From Neobacillus rhizosphaerae (GTDB lineage: Bacteria > Bacillota > Bacilli > Bacillales > Cytobacillaceae): a DNA stretch of 64,000 nucleotides. The notes under the pieces are model-generated. The model worked only from the letters and a program-made list of their open reading frames with translations. It did no database searches and was not told the origin of the DNA. Position numbers and translations under genes: made by a program. The first letter of the stretch is position 1. Each line of letters starts with the position of its first letter. Positions 17,508 through 25,817 of this stretch are shown in pieces. The stretch covers positions 41,799 through 105,798 of the forward strand of contig NZ_CALBWS010000015.1 of NCBI RefSeq assembly GCF_937468385.1, given 5' to 3'.

Positions 17508-17750
17508 TTATGCGTATTTTATGCCAGCAAGCTTAACATTGTTTTTATCATCTGATCCACAAGGTGTGACCGCAAAAGTCATTTCACATTTTGGGCAGTT
17601 CATAATAACCGTTTCTAATGTAAATGTTTCTCCACATTCACATCTAATCTCGTGCGCCACTGTTGGTGCAAAGTTTTCTTTCCCTTTACTTTTAACATGG
17701 TCAACGATGTCTTTCCCATCTTTTAAACTTGTTGTACAACCACAGCTCAT
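17508..17750 (-). CDS. Small cysteine-rich zinc-ribbon-like protein
   Basis: An 80-residue soluble protein with Cys at positions 3 and 5, a CECGETF knuckle, a CPKCEMTF knuckle and a last Cys in VTPCGSDD. The two CxC/CxxC knuckles are consistent with one zinc ribbon. The start ATG lies 5 nt after GGAGGG. No function is known to me. It converges with the YmaF gene. Confidence 0.7.
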   Translation of the reverse strand: MSCGCTTSLKDGKDIVDHVKSKGKENFAPTVAHEIRCECGETFTLETVIMNCPKCEMTFAVTPCGSDDKNNVKLAGIKYA

Positions 17751-18124
17751 TAATAACCCTCCAAGGATTTTATAAGTTTAATTAAATATAGTAATTTAAG
17801 AATAGCATAGAAACATTTAAATCAATGTGACAAAAATTAAACACATTGTGAATTTAAATATGAATTGTCATAAAAACATTAATATCCAGTAAAAAGAGTA
17901 AGTAAATAACTATCATTTCAACTCTTTTAATCCAATAGTAATATCTCCTCAAATTGTTCATTATGATATTCAATTACATTTAATTAAAAATCCCTTATTA
18001 AACTGCTTCTTTACTAAAGCTGTATTTTTTGGAAAAAGTTATTAATAATTCCTTCATCATCGATATTATAATGTTTAGGTATAAAGATAATGATTCCACC
18101 TCGTAGTTTAACAAGAACATATAA
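17751..18124. other. Gene-free stretch with possible coding debris
   Basis: Mostly AT-rich. On the minus strand 18014-18115 reads a short peptide with GGIIIFIPKHYNIDDEG ending at TAG. This is reminiscent of the C-terminus of YcxB-type proteins and may be a relic, though it is too short to be sure. Confidence 0.3.
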
Positions 18125-18781
<657 letters not shown>

Positions 18782-18830
18782 TTATCTCTACCTAACTGGC
18801 AGTTAAAGAAAGATAAATCTATTAGCTTTA

Positions 18831-19283
18831 TCAGTAATCTCTCTTGTTTCCCTTTTTTACAAATTCCCAATCGACCTCTATATTTTTTCGAACTCTTTGA
18901 AGAAGATTAAATATTATGTCTGTTTCTTCAGAGGAAAATCCAGATAATGCAACCATATTGGAATATTCTCCTTCTCTCTTTAAAAAGGGATAAACTTTTT
19001 CACCTTTCTCAGTTGGAAATAGTTTTTTAATTTTTTTGTTATTTTCATCATCTTTCTTTTCGATGAACCCTTGAATTTCAAGTTTTTTTATTGCTCGGGC
19101 TGCAGTTGTACGGTCTACCTTTATCATCTCTGCTAACTTTTCTTGAATGATTCCTGGGTTCTCACATATCCGTACAAGATACAAATACTGTCCTTTTGTA
19201 AGGTCAAATTCTTTAAATTCAATATTACTTATAGAGTCTAATGACCTAGCTATCATTCCGATTTCACGTAAAATTTCCTTCAT
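18831..19283 (-). CDS. MarR family transcriptional regulator
   Basis: A 150-residue winged-helix regulator. The DNA-binding part reads QEKLAEMIKVDRTTAARAIKKLEIQGFIEKKDDENNKK around residues 53-93, with flanking helices for dimerisation. Start ATG 19283 has AGGAG 8 nt upstream. A perfect 11-bp inverted repeat lies 25 bp upstream of the start, between this gene and the divergent GNAT gene, so it probably represses itself and perhaps its neighbour. The ligand is unknown. Confidence 0.88.
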   Translation of the reverse strand: MKEILREIGMIARSLDSISNIEFKEFDLTKGQYLYLVRICENPGIIQEKLAEMIKVDRTTAARAIKKLEIQGFIEKKDDENNKKIKKLFPTEKGEKVYPFLKREGEYSNMVALSGFSSEETDIIFNLLQRVRKNIEVDWEFVKKGNKRDY

Positions 19284-19307
19284 TTATAAAACTCCTTAAT
19301 ACAATTA

Positions 19308-19331
19308 TTTTTGTTGCATTTGCAACAAAAA
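19308..19331. promoter_or_regulatory. Probable MarR operator
   Basis: TTTTTGTTGCA and TGCAACAAAAA are perfect 11-bp arms around TT. The TTGxxGCAA-type symmetry and position between the MarR gene and the divergent yjcF-like gene match autoregulatory MarR sites. Confidence 0.7.
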
Positions 19332-19408
19332 AGTTTTAACTTAATTATATGACTATAAATTAATTTTGACTAGTCGGTTTAAATAATTCTAGAAAAGGAC
19401 TGAAAAAA

Positions 19409-19855
19409 ATGAATTCAAAAAGAATAGCAATTGATAATGATTTAAAAAAAGCTTTTCATATTAGAAAAGAAGTATTCGTTGAAGAACAAGGTGTACCATT
19501 GGAAGATGAGTTTGATGAGTTCGACACCCTTAATGAGCTTTCTGAACACATTTTGGTTTATTATAATGAACAACCTGTTGGAACTGGCCGAGTAAGATGG
19601 GTTGATGGGTTTGGTAAATTGGAAAGAATCTGTATCTTAGAGCCTTACCGTAAATTTGGTCTTGGAAAAGTAATTATTAAAGCGTTAGAAGCAATCGTAG
19701 AGGAAAAAGGAATATCCCAGGTAAAATTACACGGTCAAACACAGGCAGAGGGTTTTTATAAAAAACTTGGCTATCAGACGTCATCAAGTATATTTATGGA
19801 AGATGGAATTCCTCATATTTTAATGAAAAAAGAATTATCTACAAAAAAATTATAA
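19409..19855 (+). CDS. yjcF: GNAT N-acetyltransferase (YjcF-like)
   Basis: A 148-residue GNAT protein of the YjcF/ElaA-type group, recognised by AFHIRKEVFVEEQGVPLEDEFD near the N-terminus, GTGRVRW in strand 4 and the acetyl-CoA loop RKFGLGKVII. The last helix ends EGFYKKLGY. Start ATG at 19409 is preceded by AAAGGACTG. It diverges from the MarR gene across a perfect palindrome, so MarR control is likely. The acceptor substrate is unknown. Confidence 0.8.
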   Translation: MNSKRIAIDNDLKKAFHIRKEVFVEEQGVPLEDEFDEFDTLNELSEHILVYYNEQPVGTGRVRWVDGFGKLERICILEPYRKFGLGKVIIKALEAIVEEKGISQVKLHGQTQAEGFYKKLGYQTSSSIFMEDGIPHILMKKELSTKKL

Positions 19856-19857
19856 AA

Positions 19858-20150
19858 GAGTCGAGTAAAACGAAAATTAATTTTTACGGATTAGGAATCA
19901 AGATATTAACCTTAGGTATTTCTTTCCCTATACAATAAGACCTTGGTACATCACCTTTTGATGTACTTTTGGTCGGGCCATCAATAAAAACAGGTCTTAT
20001 AGTGGGAAGTTGGGAAGTCATAATGGTCTTCATACTGATGGCATCCATTTTCAAGAGACCAATCGGCATTGGGACTCTTTTTAGCGTTTGTTTAGGAGGT
20101 CCGATTCTTAATTACTTTATGCCATTTATAGAAAAAGGTCATGGACTACC
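19858..20150 (+). pseudogene. YczE/YitT-type membrane protein gene, broken
   Basis: The frame reads GLGIKILTLGISFPIQ, then an in-frame TAA (19936-19938), then DLGTSPFDVLLVGPSIKTGL and IVGSWEVIMVFILM, the hallmark N-terminal half of YczE-family membrane proteins. No start codon fits, and the C-terminal half is replaced at about 20150 by a transposase remnant. The gene is therefore disrupted by an internal stop and by truncation. Confidence 0.65.
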
Positions 20151-20333
20151 TCAAATTAAATTGCTCAGTACTTCAACTAATAGTAATAGTTTTAACATGG
20201 TTTCATGTTGTTCGGAATTTAGGTTTTTCTGATTCTTCAACCATAAGAAACGTGTGTTTTTAAGGGCTGGCTGTTCGATTTGTTCTTGACTGCGTCCTTG
20301 ATCTAAAGCTTCATTCACCAAATCTAAGTTCTG
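20151..20333 (-). pseudogene. ISL3-type transposase fragment
   Basis: Minus-strand frame of about 60 codons: VNEALDQGRSQEQIEQ, then ALKNTRFLWLKNQKNLNSEQ, then a stop. The LKxTRxxWLKNxxNL stretch resembles the middle of ISL3-family transposases. Both ends of the gene are missing. It abuts the broken YczE gene and may be what truncated it. Confidence 0.5.
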
Positions 20334-20694
20334 AAAATAAATTCAGGGTGTAACTTAACCTTTTACGTTTATTTGAAAGGCTTAAAAAAGATCTGTTCCT
20401 TTTACCACACAAAAATAAGTTTCTATTTAAAGAAGCTTTTCCTTCTTCATATTCATCTTTTCATAATTCTACCTGTTCAAAAAGGTCCACTGCATAGGAG
20501 TTTTCTTTAACTAGCGGTCTGTTCACATATCGGTTCAAATTCACTTTATATTGCAATTCCCTGAAAAATGCTACTAACTTTAAGAAACTATATTTCTAAT
20601 GAATGTTGAAAATAAAAGAAGAAGATACATATTCGAGCCTTAAAAATCATATTTAGTAACGATTGATGGAAATTATATTTTGGAGGCTATAATA
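20334..20694. other. Gene-free stretch
   Basis: AT-rich leader region before the catalase gene. No coding or regulatory element was recognised beyond GGAGG at about 20682. Confidence 0.4.
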
Positions 20695-22074
20695 ATGAAT
20701 GAAAAACATCATAAACAGAGGCAAACTTTATTAGAGGAAAGCCATTATGAGAATCGATACCTCTCCAATGAGCCAGCTAAACTTCATTCCCAGACGATTG
20801 GCTCTGGGGGACCTGTACTGGAACAAGATGGTGTACTACACGAAACCTTACAAGAATTTATTCATGAAAAGATTTTAGAAAGACCTGTTCATGTAAAAGG
20901 ATTTGGTGCTTTTGGTTATTTTCAAACGATATATTCGATGTCCGAACATACAAAACTGAGCTTTTTACAAAATTCTAATCAGAAAGTTCCTGTTATGGTT
21001 CGCTTTTCGTTAGCTGTCAGTACAAAAGGAACACCTGATACATCTAGAAATGTACGTGGTTTTGCTACAAAATTTTATACAGATAAAGGCGTTTTTGACC
21101 TTTTATGTAATCACATTCCTGTCTTTTCTATTCGTGATGCGATACGATTTCCGGAATTTATTAAAGCATTCTTACCTTCACCAAAAAATAATTTAATTGA
21201 TCCTGATAGGTTTTGGAGCTTTGTAGCAAGAGCGCCTGAATCGATTCATTTTGTTGTACGTGTATACTCTGATGCTGGTACGGTAAAAAGTCTTCGCCAC
21301 ATTCCAGGACATAGTGTAAATACATATGTTTGGAGAAATGCTCAAGGTATTAGAAAGTACGTTAAATACCATTGGTACCCATTTGAAGGTGTACAATACA
21401 TTGGTCGCGAAGAAGCAAATAGACTAGCCGCTGAAAATCCTGATTACGCTGGTAAAGATTTATACGATGCGATTGCGGGTGGTAAACCGGTGGAATATGG
21501 CTTATATGTCCAGCTCATGGACCCAAAGGATGAAGCAAATCTTTCTTATGATCCTTTAGACGATACAAAAGTATGGGATGAAAAAGAGTATCCCCTAATA
21601 CCAGTAGGCAAAATGGTATTAAATAAAAATCCTGCTAATTATATGGAACAAGTAGAAAAAGTCGCCTTCTCCACTTCTAATTTACTAGACGGCGCAGAAT
21701 TATCTGATGATAAAATACTGCAGGGCCGTGCCAATATTTATAGTGATTCTCAAAGAAGAAGAATTGGAGCTGAATTTCGTAAATTACCGGTTAACCAACA
21801 GCAAAATTGGACACCAGCTAATCAAATTACAAGTGGTGATGGAAGATATGTTGAAGGCAAACTAGAAAGAACTTCTATAACAAAGCAAGATGATTTTAGG
21901 CAGGCTGGTGAATTCTATACGAGGTTAACTCAAATAGAAAAAGAACATCTTGTCGAAAATTTAGCTAGTGATTTGAAAGTCATATCTGATGATATTAGAA
22001 AGAAAGTTATGGAGTATTTCAATAAAGTATCTTCTGACTTAGCAAAGAGAATTGAGATTGAAATGAAAAAGTGA
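20695..22074 (+). CDS. Catalase (heme)
   Basis: A 459-residue monofunctional heme catalase that decomposes H2O2 to water and O2. The distal His lies in RPVHVKGFGAFG. The NADPH/heme region reads RNVRGFATKFYTDKGVFDLL and NHIPVFSIRDAIRFPEF, and the heme-ligand Tyr is in ANIYSDSQRRRIG. Some usually invariant positions differ (CNHIP instead of GNNxP), so it belongs to a divergent clade. Start ATG 20695 with GGAGG 8 nt upstream; a TTG at 20680 overlaps the site. It is monocistronic. Confidence 0.9.
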   Translation: MNEKHHKQRQTLLEESHYENRYLSNEPAKLHSQTIGSGGPVLEQDGVLHETLQEFIHEKILERPVHVKGFGAFGYFQTIYSMSEHTKLSFLQNSNQKVPVMVRFSLAVSTKGTPDTSRNVRGFATKFYTDKGVFDLLCNHIPVFSIRDAIRFPEFIKAFLPSPKNNLIDPDRFWSFVARAPESIHFVVRVYSDAGTVKSLRHIPGHSVNTYVWRNAQGIRKYVKYHWYPFEGVQYIGREEANRLAAENPDYAGKDLYDAIAGGKPVEYGLYVQLMDPKDEANLSYDPLDDTKVWDEKEYPLIPVGKMVLNKNPANYMEQVEKVAFSTSNLLDGAELSDDKILQGRANIYSDSQRRRIGAEFRKLPVNQQQNWTPANQITSGDGRYVEGKLERTSITKQDDFRQAGEFYTRLTQIEKEHLVENLASDLKVISDDIRKKVMEYFNKVSSDLAKRIEIEMKK

Positions 22075-22104
22075 TAAGAAGATTAAAAAACGTCATTATT
22101 ACGA

Positions 22105-22200
22105 TTAAATATGGTCTATAGAGGCTACTTTCTAGATTATGCATCTGTTTATATGAAGAACCAAGGTGGTTAAGCCTTTTTATTTTTTATTTTTAATTTA
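22105..22200. repeat. Imperfect direct repeat, copy 1
   Basis: ACTTTCTAGATTATGCATCTGTTTATAT-like DNA ending in TTAAGCC. A diverged copy lies at 22762-22850 (CACTTCTAGCTTATGCATCAG, ending in TTAAGCCC). The two flank the YjcZ pair and may mark a duplication. Confidence 0.45.
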
Positions 22201-22357
22201 ACTAAGCACTTTTAGCGTTAAGGAGTCTTTTTTTCGCTACATAATGCAGTTTCTTGTAATGAATAGTAGATATTGGGCTATTGTATTTCGCAAGAGCCCT
22301 GACACCTTTTGGATTTTATCATATTTTGTATTGAATAGATGTAAAGGAGGTTATTAA

Positions 22358-22468
22358 ATGGATGGTGTAGGTGCTGGTGGAGGTTTCGCATTAGTAGTTG
22401 TATTGTTTATCCTTCTTATTATTATAGGAGCGTCCTTTTTGGGCGGAGGATACGGCGGCATTTATTAA
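22358..22468 (+). CDS. YjcZ family sporulation mini-protein (36 aa)
   Basis: A 36-residue peptide: a Gly-rich N-terminus (VGAGGGF), one hydrophobic helix ([17 protein letters not shown]) and a GGGYGG tail. The [18 protein letters not shown] core is the YjcZ family signature; these are tiny sporulation-associated membrane peptides in bacilli. AAAGGAGG lies 7 nt before the ATG. It is followed 33 bp later by a paralogue in the same direction, probably in one transcript. Confidence 0.85.
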   Translation: MDGVGAGGGFALVVVLFILLIIIGASFLGGGYGGIY

Positions 22469-22501
22469 TTAAATAATAATCATTAAAAGGAGGGGAAATT
22501 T

Positions 22502-22642
22502 ATGTTCGGATATGGAGGATTCGGTGGCTGTGGCTGCGGTGGCTACGGTTACGGTGGCGGCTTTGGTTATGGCGGAGGTTTTGCCTTAATCGTTGTCTTG
22601 TTCATTTTATTAATTATCATTGGAGCTACCTGCTTTTATTAA
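22502..22642 (+). CDS. YjcZ family sporulation mini-protein (46 aa)
   Basis: A 46-residue paralogue of the preceding peptide. It has an extended Gly/Tyr/Cys N-terminus ([19 protein letters not shown]) before the same hydrophobic core ([16 protein letters not shown]) and ends CFY. AGGAGGGG precedes the ATG. The added cysteines could crosslink or bind metal; that is inference. A strong terminator follows at 22673. Confidence 0.85.
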   Translation: MFGYGGFGGCGCGGYGYGGGFGYGGGFALIVVLFILLIIIGATCFY

Positions 22643-22672
22643 TTAAAAGCATCCAACCTAATTTTTACAAAT

Positions 22673-22700
22673 AAAAAAGCCCTTGTTATAGGGCTTTTTT
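22673..22700 (+). terminator. Terminator of the YjcZ pair
   Basis: AAAAAGCCC pairs with GGGCTTTTT around an 8-nt loop and runs into a T-tract. Confidence 0.85.
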
Positions 22701-22761
22701 ATTTGGCTTTAATGCACCGGACGCATTATAAAGCACTGAGGAAGTAAAATATGTGGCGCTG

Positions 22762-22850
22762 TGGCGCTATGGCTGATGGTCACTTCTAGCTTATGCATCA
22801 GTTTATATAAAGTATCATCAGATTAAGCCCTTATTTTATATTATAATTTC
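22762..22850. repeat. Imperfect direct repeat, copy 2
   Basis: Diverged copy of 22105-22200 on the far side of the YjcZ pair. Confidence 0.45.
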
Positions 22851-22940
22851 TATACCTAATACCACAAGGGTATTCGACTGTTAACTAGCGTTTTTAGTTT
22901 CCTTTTTGTATAAATTCTTTAGTGAAGTGGAAAATCCTTG

Positions 22941-22979
22941 TTCAACTAGTCGAGTAGAAAGGAACCTCTTCTATTTACT
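22941..22979 (-). repeat. Fragment matching the group II intron 3' end
   Basis: GTCGAGTAGAAAGGAACCTCT plus flanking TCAAC.A matches 25088-25124, the 3' terminus of the intron remnant. Only about 35 bp of domain VI survives here. Confidence 0.5.
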
Positions 22980-23025
22980 TCAAAACAGAACGGTTGAATA
23001 AATTAATTAATAATTTCTTTAACAA

Positions 23026-23112
23026 GCGACTAAGAACATTTTCTAAGTCGCTTTAATGTTTGTTTCTCAATTTATTTATGTTGTTTACTTTTTTTCCATA
23101 CCTAAATTACAG
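23026..23112 (-). pseudogene. Duplicate relic of the VOC gene 3' end and terminator
   Basis: GCGACTAAGAACATTTTCTAAGTCGC followed by TGTTTGTTTCTC and TTTACTTTTTTTCCATA parallels 12110-12187, which is the VOC gene's terminator and last codons. Only this tail is present, so it is the remnant of a duplicated or lost VOC gene. Confidence 0.5.
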
Positions 23113-23747
23113 CGGCTACTTGTGGCAGTGATTTTTGTTGTCACTCAGAACAGATGCCTACCCTTTGAATAATATGTCTTTGTGTAAGGAAAAAATTGCA
23201 GAAGAGGTGTTTTTAAACCCATGGACAATTTTTATTATTATGATCCCTGGTATCCTCAATATCCTTCCGATGCCTATAATGTTCCTGGATCACTCTAAGC
23301 TTACGGAAAGCCGGATATGGTCAAGAAGACATTGATAGATCCAAATGATGCAGTCTTCCGAATTTCAAGTTGTTGATGGAGTACCATGCAGCCGCTCAAC
23401 ACTCAGCCAAAAAGTAAATGTCTAAATAATGCGTCATAACACGCGTTAAAGGATAAACTTTTATTTCGCAAACCCGCCTCTTTAAAAAAACAAAAAAGCC
23501 GCCTGTGACTGCCGGATCTTCAAGGATTGAAATCCGGAAGTTGAAAAGTCAATTTTTTTTGAGAAAATGATTCCTTAACTCTTTCCAGTTGTTTACTCTA
23601 TCATATCCTGTTTGTTTCTCCTTTTTGAAGAAATACCTCTTCCCTTCCTCTAATTATTATTTGGAATGGATATAATTTCCTGATGAAAGTCATAACCTAT
23701 ATCAGAATTTCATTCATAAATATGAAAATCCGAGAGGAGTGGATGTG
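23113..23747. other. Gene-poor stretch with one possible small ORF
   Basis: At 23221-23298 an ATG frame of 25 codons reads MDNFYYYDPWYPQYPSDAYN and ends in TAA. It is Tyr/Pro-rich like spore-coat peptides and preceded by AGAAGAGGTG. The same frame stays open for 25 codons beyond that TAA, so it may be a broken gene. No family was recognised, and nothing else stood out. Confidence 0.35.
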
Positions 23748-24590
23748 ATGGGTTTCCCGCCTCAGCAACAAAGTAAACCTGGCATTGAATCATTAATGAC
23801 ACCCAGACCTATATTTGATGACTCCAATTACAAACCAGCCGGTAAACTTATGAATAAGGTAGCTCTCATTACTGGTGGTGATAGTGGAATTGGGAGAGCT
23901 GTAGCGGTCGCCTTCGCGAAAGAGGGTGCAGACATTGCAATCTCATACCTAAATGAACACAGCGATGCCAATGAAACGAAGTTCTATGTCAAAAAGTACG
24001 GACGTCGTTGCATTACCATTCCAGGCGATATAGGGTATGAGCAACCTTGCCAACAAGCTGTAATGCAAACGATTCACCAATTTGGTCGTATTGACATTTT
24101 GGTGAATAATGCCGGTATACTTTACATAAAGAACAGTCTACTAGATATAGATTCGAATCAACGAGCAAGTACTTTTCACACAAATATTTTTTCGCAGTTT
24201 ATTTTGACGAAAGCTGCTCTGCCATACATGAATTCAGGGTGCTCTATAATAAATACAACATCCATTAGTGCCTATCTTGGAGATCAAGATTCAATTGACT
24301 ACTCTGCATCAAAAGGAGCCATTGTTTCCTTTACACGTTCGCTATCATTGTCACTTGCATCACAAGGGATTCGAGTCAATGGTGTTTCCCCAGGGCCAAT
24401 TTGGACTCCTTTAATTCCATCTTCCTTACCTCCAGAACAGATTGCCACATTTGGAGACAATGTTCCTATGAAGCGAGCCGGTCAACCGTTTGAAGTGGCA
24501 CCTGCATATGTATTCTTGGCCTCCGAAGATGCATCTTACATATCGGGGCAAATTCTGCACGTGAATGGTGGGGAATTTGTAAACGGTTAA
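23748..24590 (+). CDS. SDR family oxidoreductase (YdaD/YhxC-like)
   Basis: A 280-residue short-chain dehydrogenase. The N-terminal PPQQQ...PG.ESLM.PRP leader is typical of the bacillar stress-induced group. Then come the cofactor motif TGGDSGIGRA, NNAG, the catalytic Ser region INTTSISAY, and YSASK with Tyr and Lys intact. The PGPIWTPLIPSS segment follows and VNGGE ends the protein. Start ATG 23748 with GAGAGGAG 8 nt upstream. In B. subtilis, homologues belong to the general stress response, but no sigma-B promoter was recognised here. Confidence 0.88.
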   Translation: MGFPPQQQSKPGIESLMTPRPIFDDSNYKPAGKLMNKVALITGGDSGIGRAVAVAFAKEGADIAISYLNEHSDANETKFYVKKYGRRCITIPGDIGYEQPCQQAVMQTIHQFGRIDILVNNAGILYIKNSLLDIDSNQRASTFHTNIFSQFILTKAALPYMNSGCSIINTTSISAYLGDQDSIDYSASKGAIVSFTRSLSLSLASQGIRVNGVSPGPIWTPLIPSSLPPEQIATFGDNVPMKRAGQPFEVAPAYVFLASEDASYISGQILHVNGGEFVNG

Positions 24591-24798
24591 ATTTTTAACA
24601 AAAATAATCTTAGTTATTAGTATTCAAACAGGGTATTTACCCATCACCTTTGGATGAGTCACATCTATCTTAGTGTCATTCAAGGGTTTTATTTTTTCCT
24701 AACTTCCACCATTATTTAACATCTCAAAATCCTTAATTTCTTCCTACACAATATAAGTCAATTGCGACATACTCTCTTCAACTGCCCCGTGGAACAAG

Positions 24799-25005
24799 TT
24801 AAAAGAAATAAATTATTGCACTAATTCCTAACGAGATTATTCCTAACAAACCAGAATACAATGCTATCTTGGTTCTGAAACCTCTATGCTCTTCTGTCTC
24901 AGAATGAAAATTTGCTCTTTGTTGTTGTCCATTAGTCCAAGCCCCTATAAAAATACCAGATATTAAAATTCCTATAGCACCAATAATCAGAAAAAATTGG
25001 AACAT
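24799..25005 (-). CDS. DUF5316 family small membrane protein
   Basis: A 68-residue protein with two hydrophobic segments (residues 3-24 and 47-67) separated by a charged loop with NGQQQRANFHSETEEHR, the arrangement of DUF5316 proteins. Start ATG at 25005 lies 5 nt after AAAGGGGG. Function unknown. It is monocistronic. Confidence 0.7.
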   Translation of the reverse strand: MFQFFLIIGAIGILISGIFIGAWTNGQQQRANFHSETEEHRGFRTKIALYSGLLGIISLGISAIIYFF

Positions 25006-25094
25006 ATTTATTCCCCCTTTTCTAATTAATATACAATTATATTACATACAATAGTTTCTTTTTGCTTAATATTTCAAAAATTCATATTCAACAA

Positions 25095-25645
25095 GTCGAG
25101 TAGAAAGGAACCTCTCTACCTTACGGTAGATTGTGTTCCTCCCCCTCACAGAACCGTGCTTGCGCTATTAACGCACACGGCTCCTCCTAGTTACCATTCA
25201 CAAAATCTTGCTAATCTCTTAGGATCAGATTTTGCTAATTCTGCTATCCGACTCCCTACACCGGCATTTGGTTTCCTTACTTTTTATCGCTTGTACACCA
25301 TACTCTTCTAACAAGAAAAGACCGGTAGGGTCTCCCGAGTTGCCGTATCATATCAATGTGTAACGTGCCAAGGTCTCTGACTCCAGAGAGGTTTTATCCA
25401 TCTTGCCTTAAACGAAGGATAAAATGTAGCTTTCTGCTGCAGGTAAAGCATCTGCCCTCTCGATTTACTAACATTATGGAGCTCAATCCCTTCAACCATT
25501 TGGCTTTCGGCCCGCCACCTAACTGTCTACGCTTAAAGACTAAAGTTACCTTTAGCCCTCCAAGACTCGCTACGAGCGAATGGCTAGTTCTTACTCGACG
25601 GGAATCCCACCCGTTATATGATACGACCTAGGCTCGGCCGCACAC
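25095..25645 (-). mobile_element. Group II intron remnant without an intact reverse transcriptase
   Basis: On the minus strand the element begins GTGTG at 25645 and ends CTCGAC at 25095. A 33-nt domain V-like hairpin lies at 25151-25183 (GAGCCGTGTGCG ... CACGGTTC, with the AGC triad), followed by a domain VI-like stem. The 5' part has domain I-like structure. At about 550 nt there is no room for a full maturase ORF; a short frame ending RLARFCEW just before domain V may be its C-terminal residue. It inserted just after a terminator hairpin, the usual target of class C introns. Confidence 0.65.
25151..25183 (-). ncRNA. Group II intron domain V
   Basis: A 33-nt hairpin with the GAGCCG...CGGTTC closing stem and central loop expected of the catalytic domain V. 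Confidence 0.65.
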
Positions 25646-25647
25646 CT

Positions 25648-25695
25648 GACCGTTAGGAAAAAAGCGACCGCTGTTATTGAGCAATCGCCCCCGTT
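25648..25695 (-). terminator. Terminator hairpin upstream of the intron
   Basis: On the minus strand GCGATTGCT pairs with AGCGGTCGC (one internal mismatch block) and is followed by TTTTTT. It lies between the IS1111-type left end and the intron 5' end. Confidence 0.6.
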
Positions 25696-25817
25696 ACTTT
25701 AAGTTATCATGAACGAAACTAGCTCCTTACTCGTAACACCGTAGGTTAATTTGGTTACACTGTTTACTGGAAAAAGCAAACCAAATCAGAGCTACATTAC
25801 GGAAGGAGCTAGTTATT

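Noticed and set aside
25356..25631. 91-codon frame antisense to the intron remnant
   Set aside because: It is fully explained by the structured intron RNA on the other strand.
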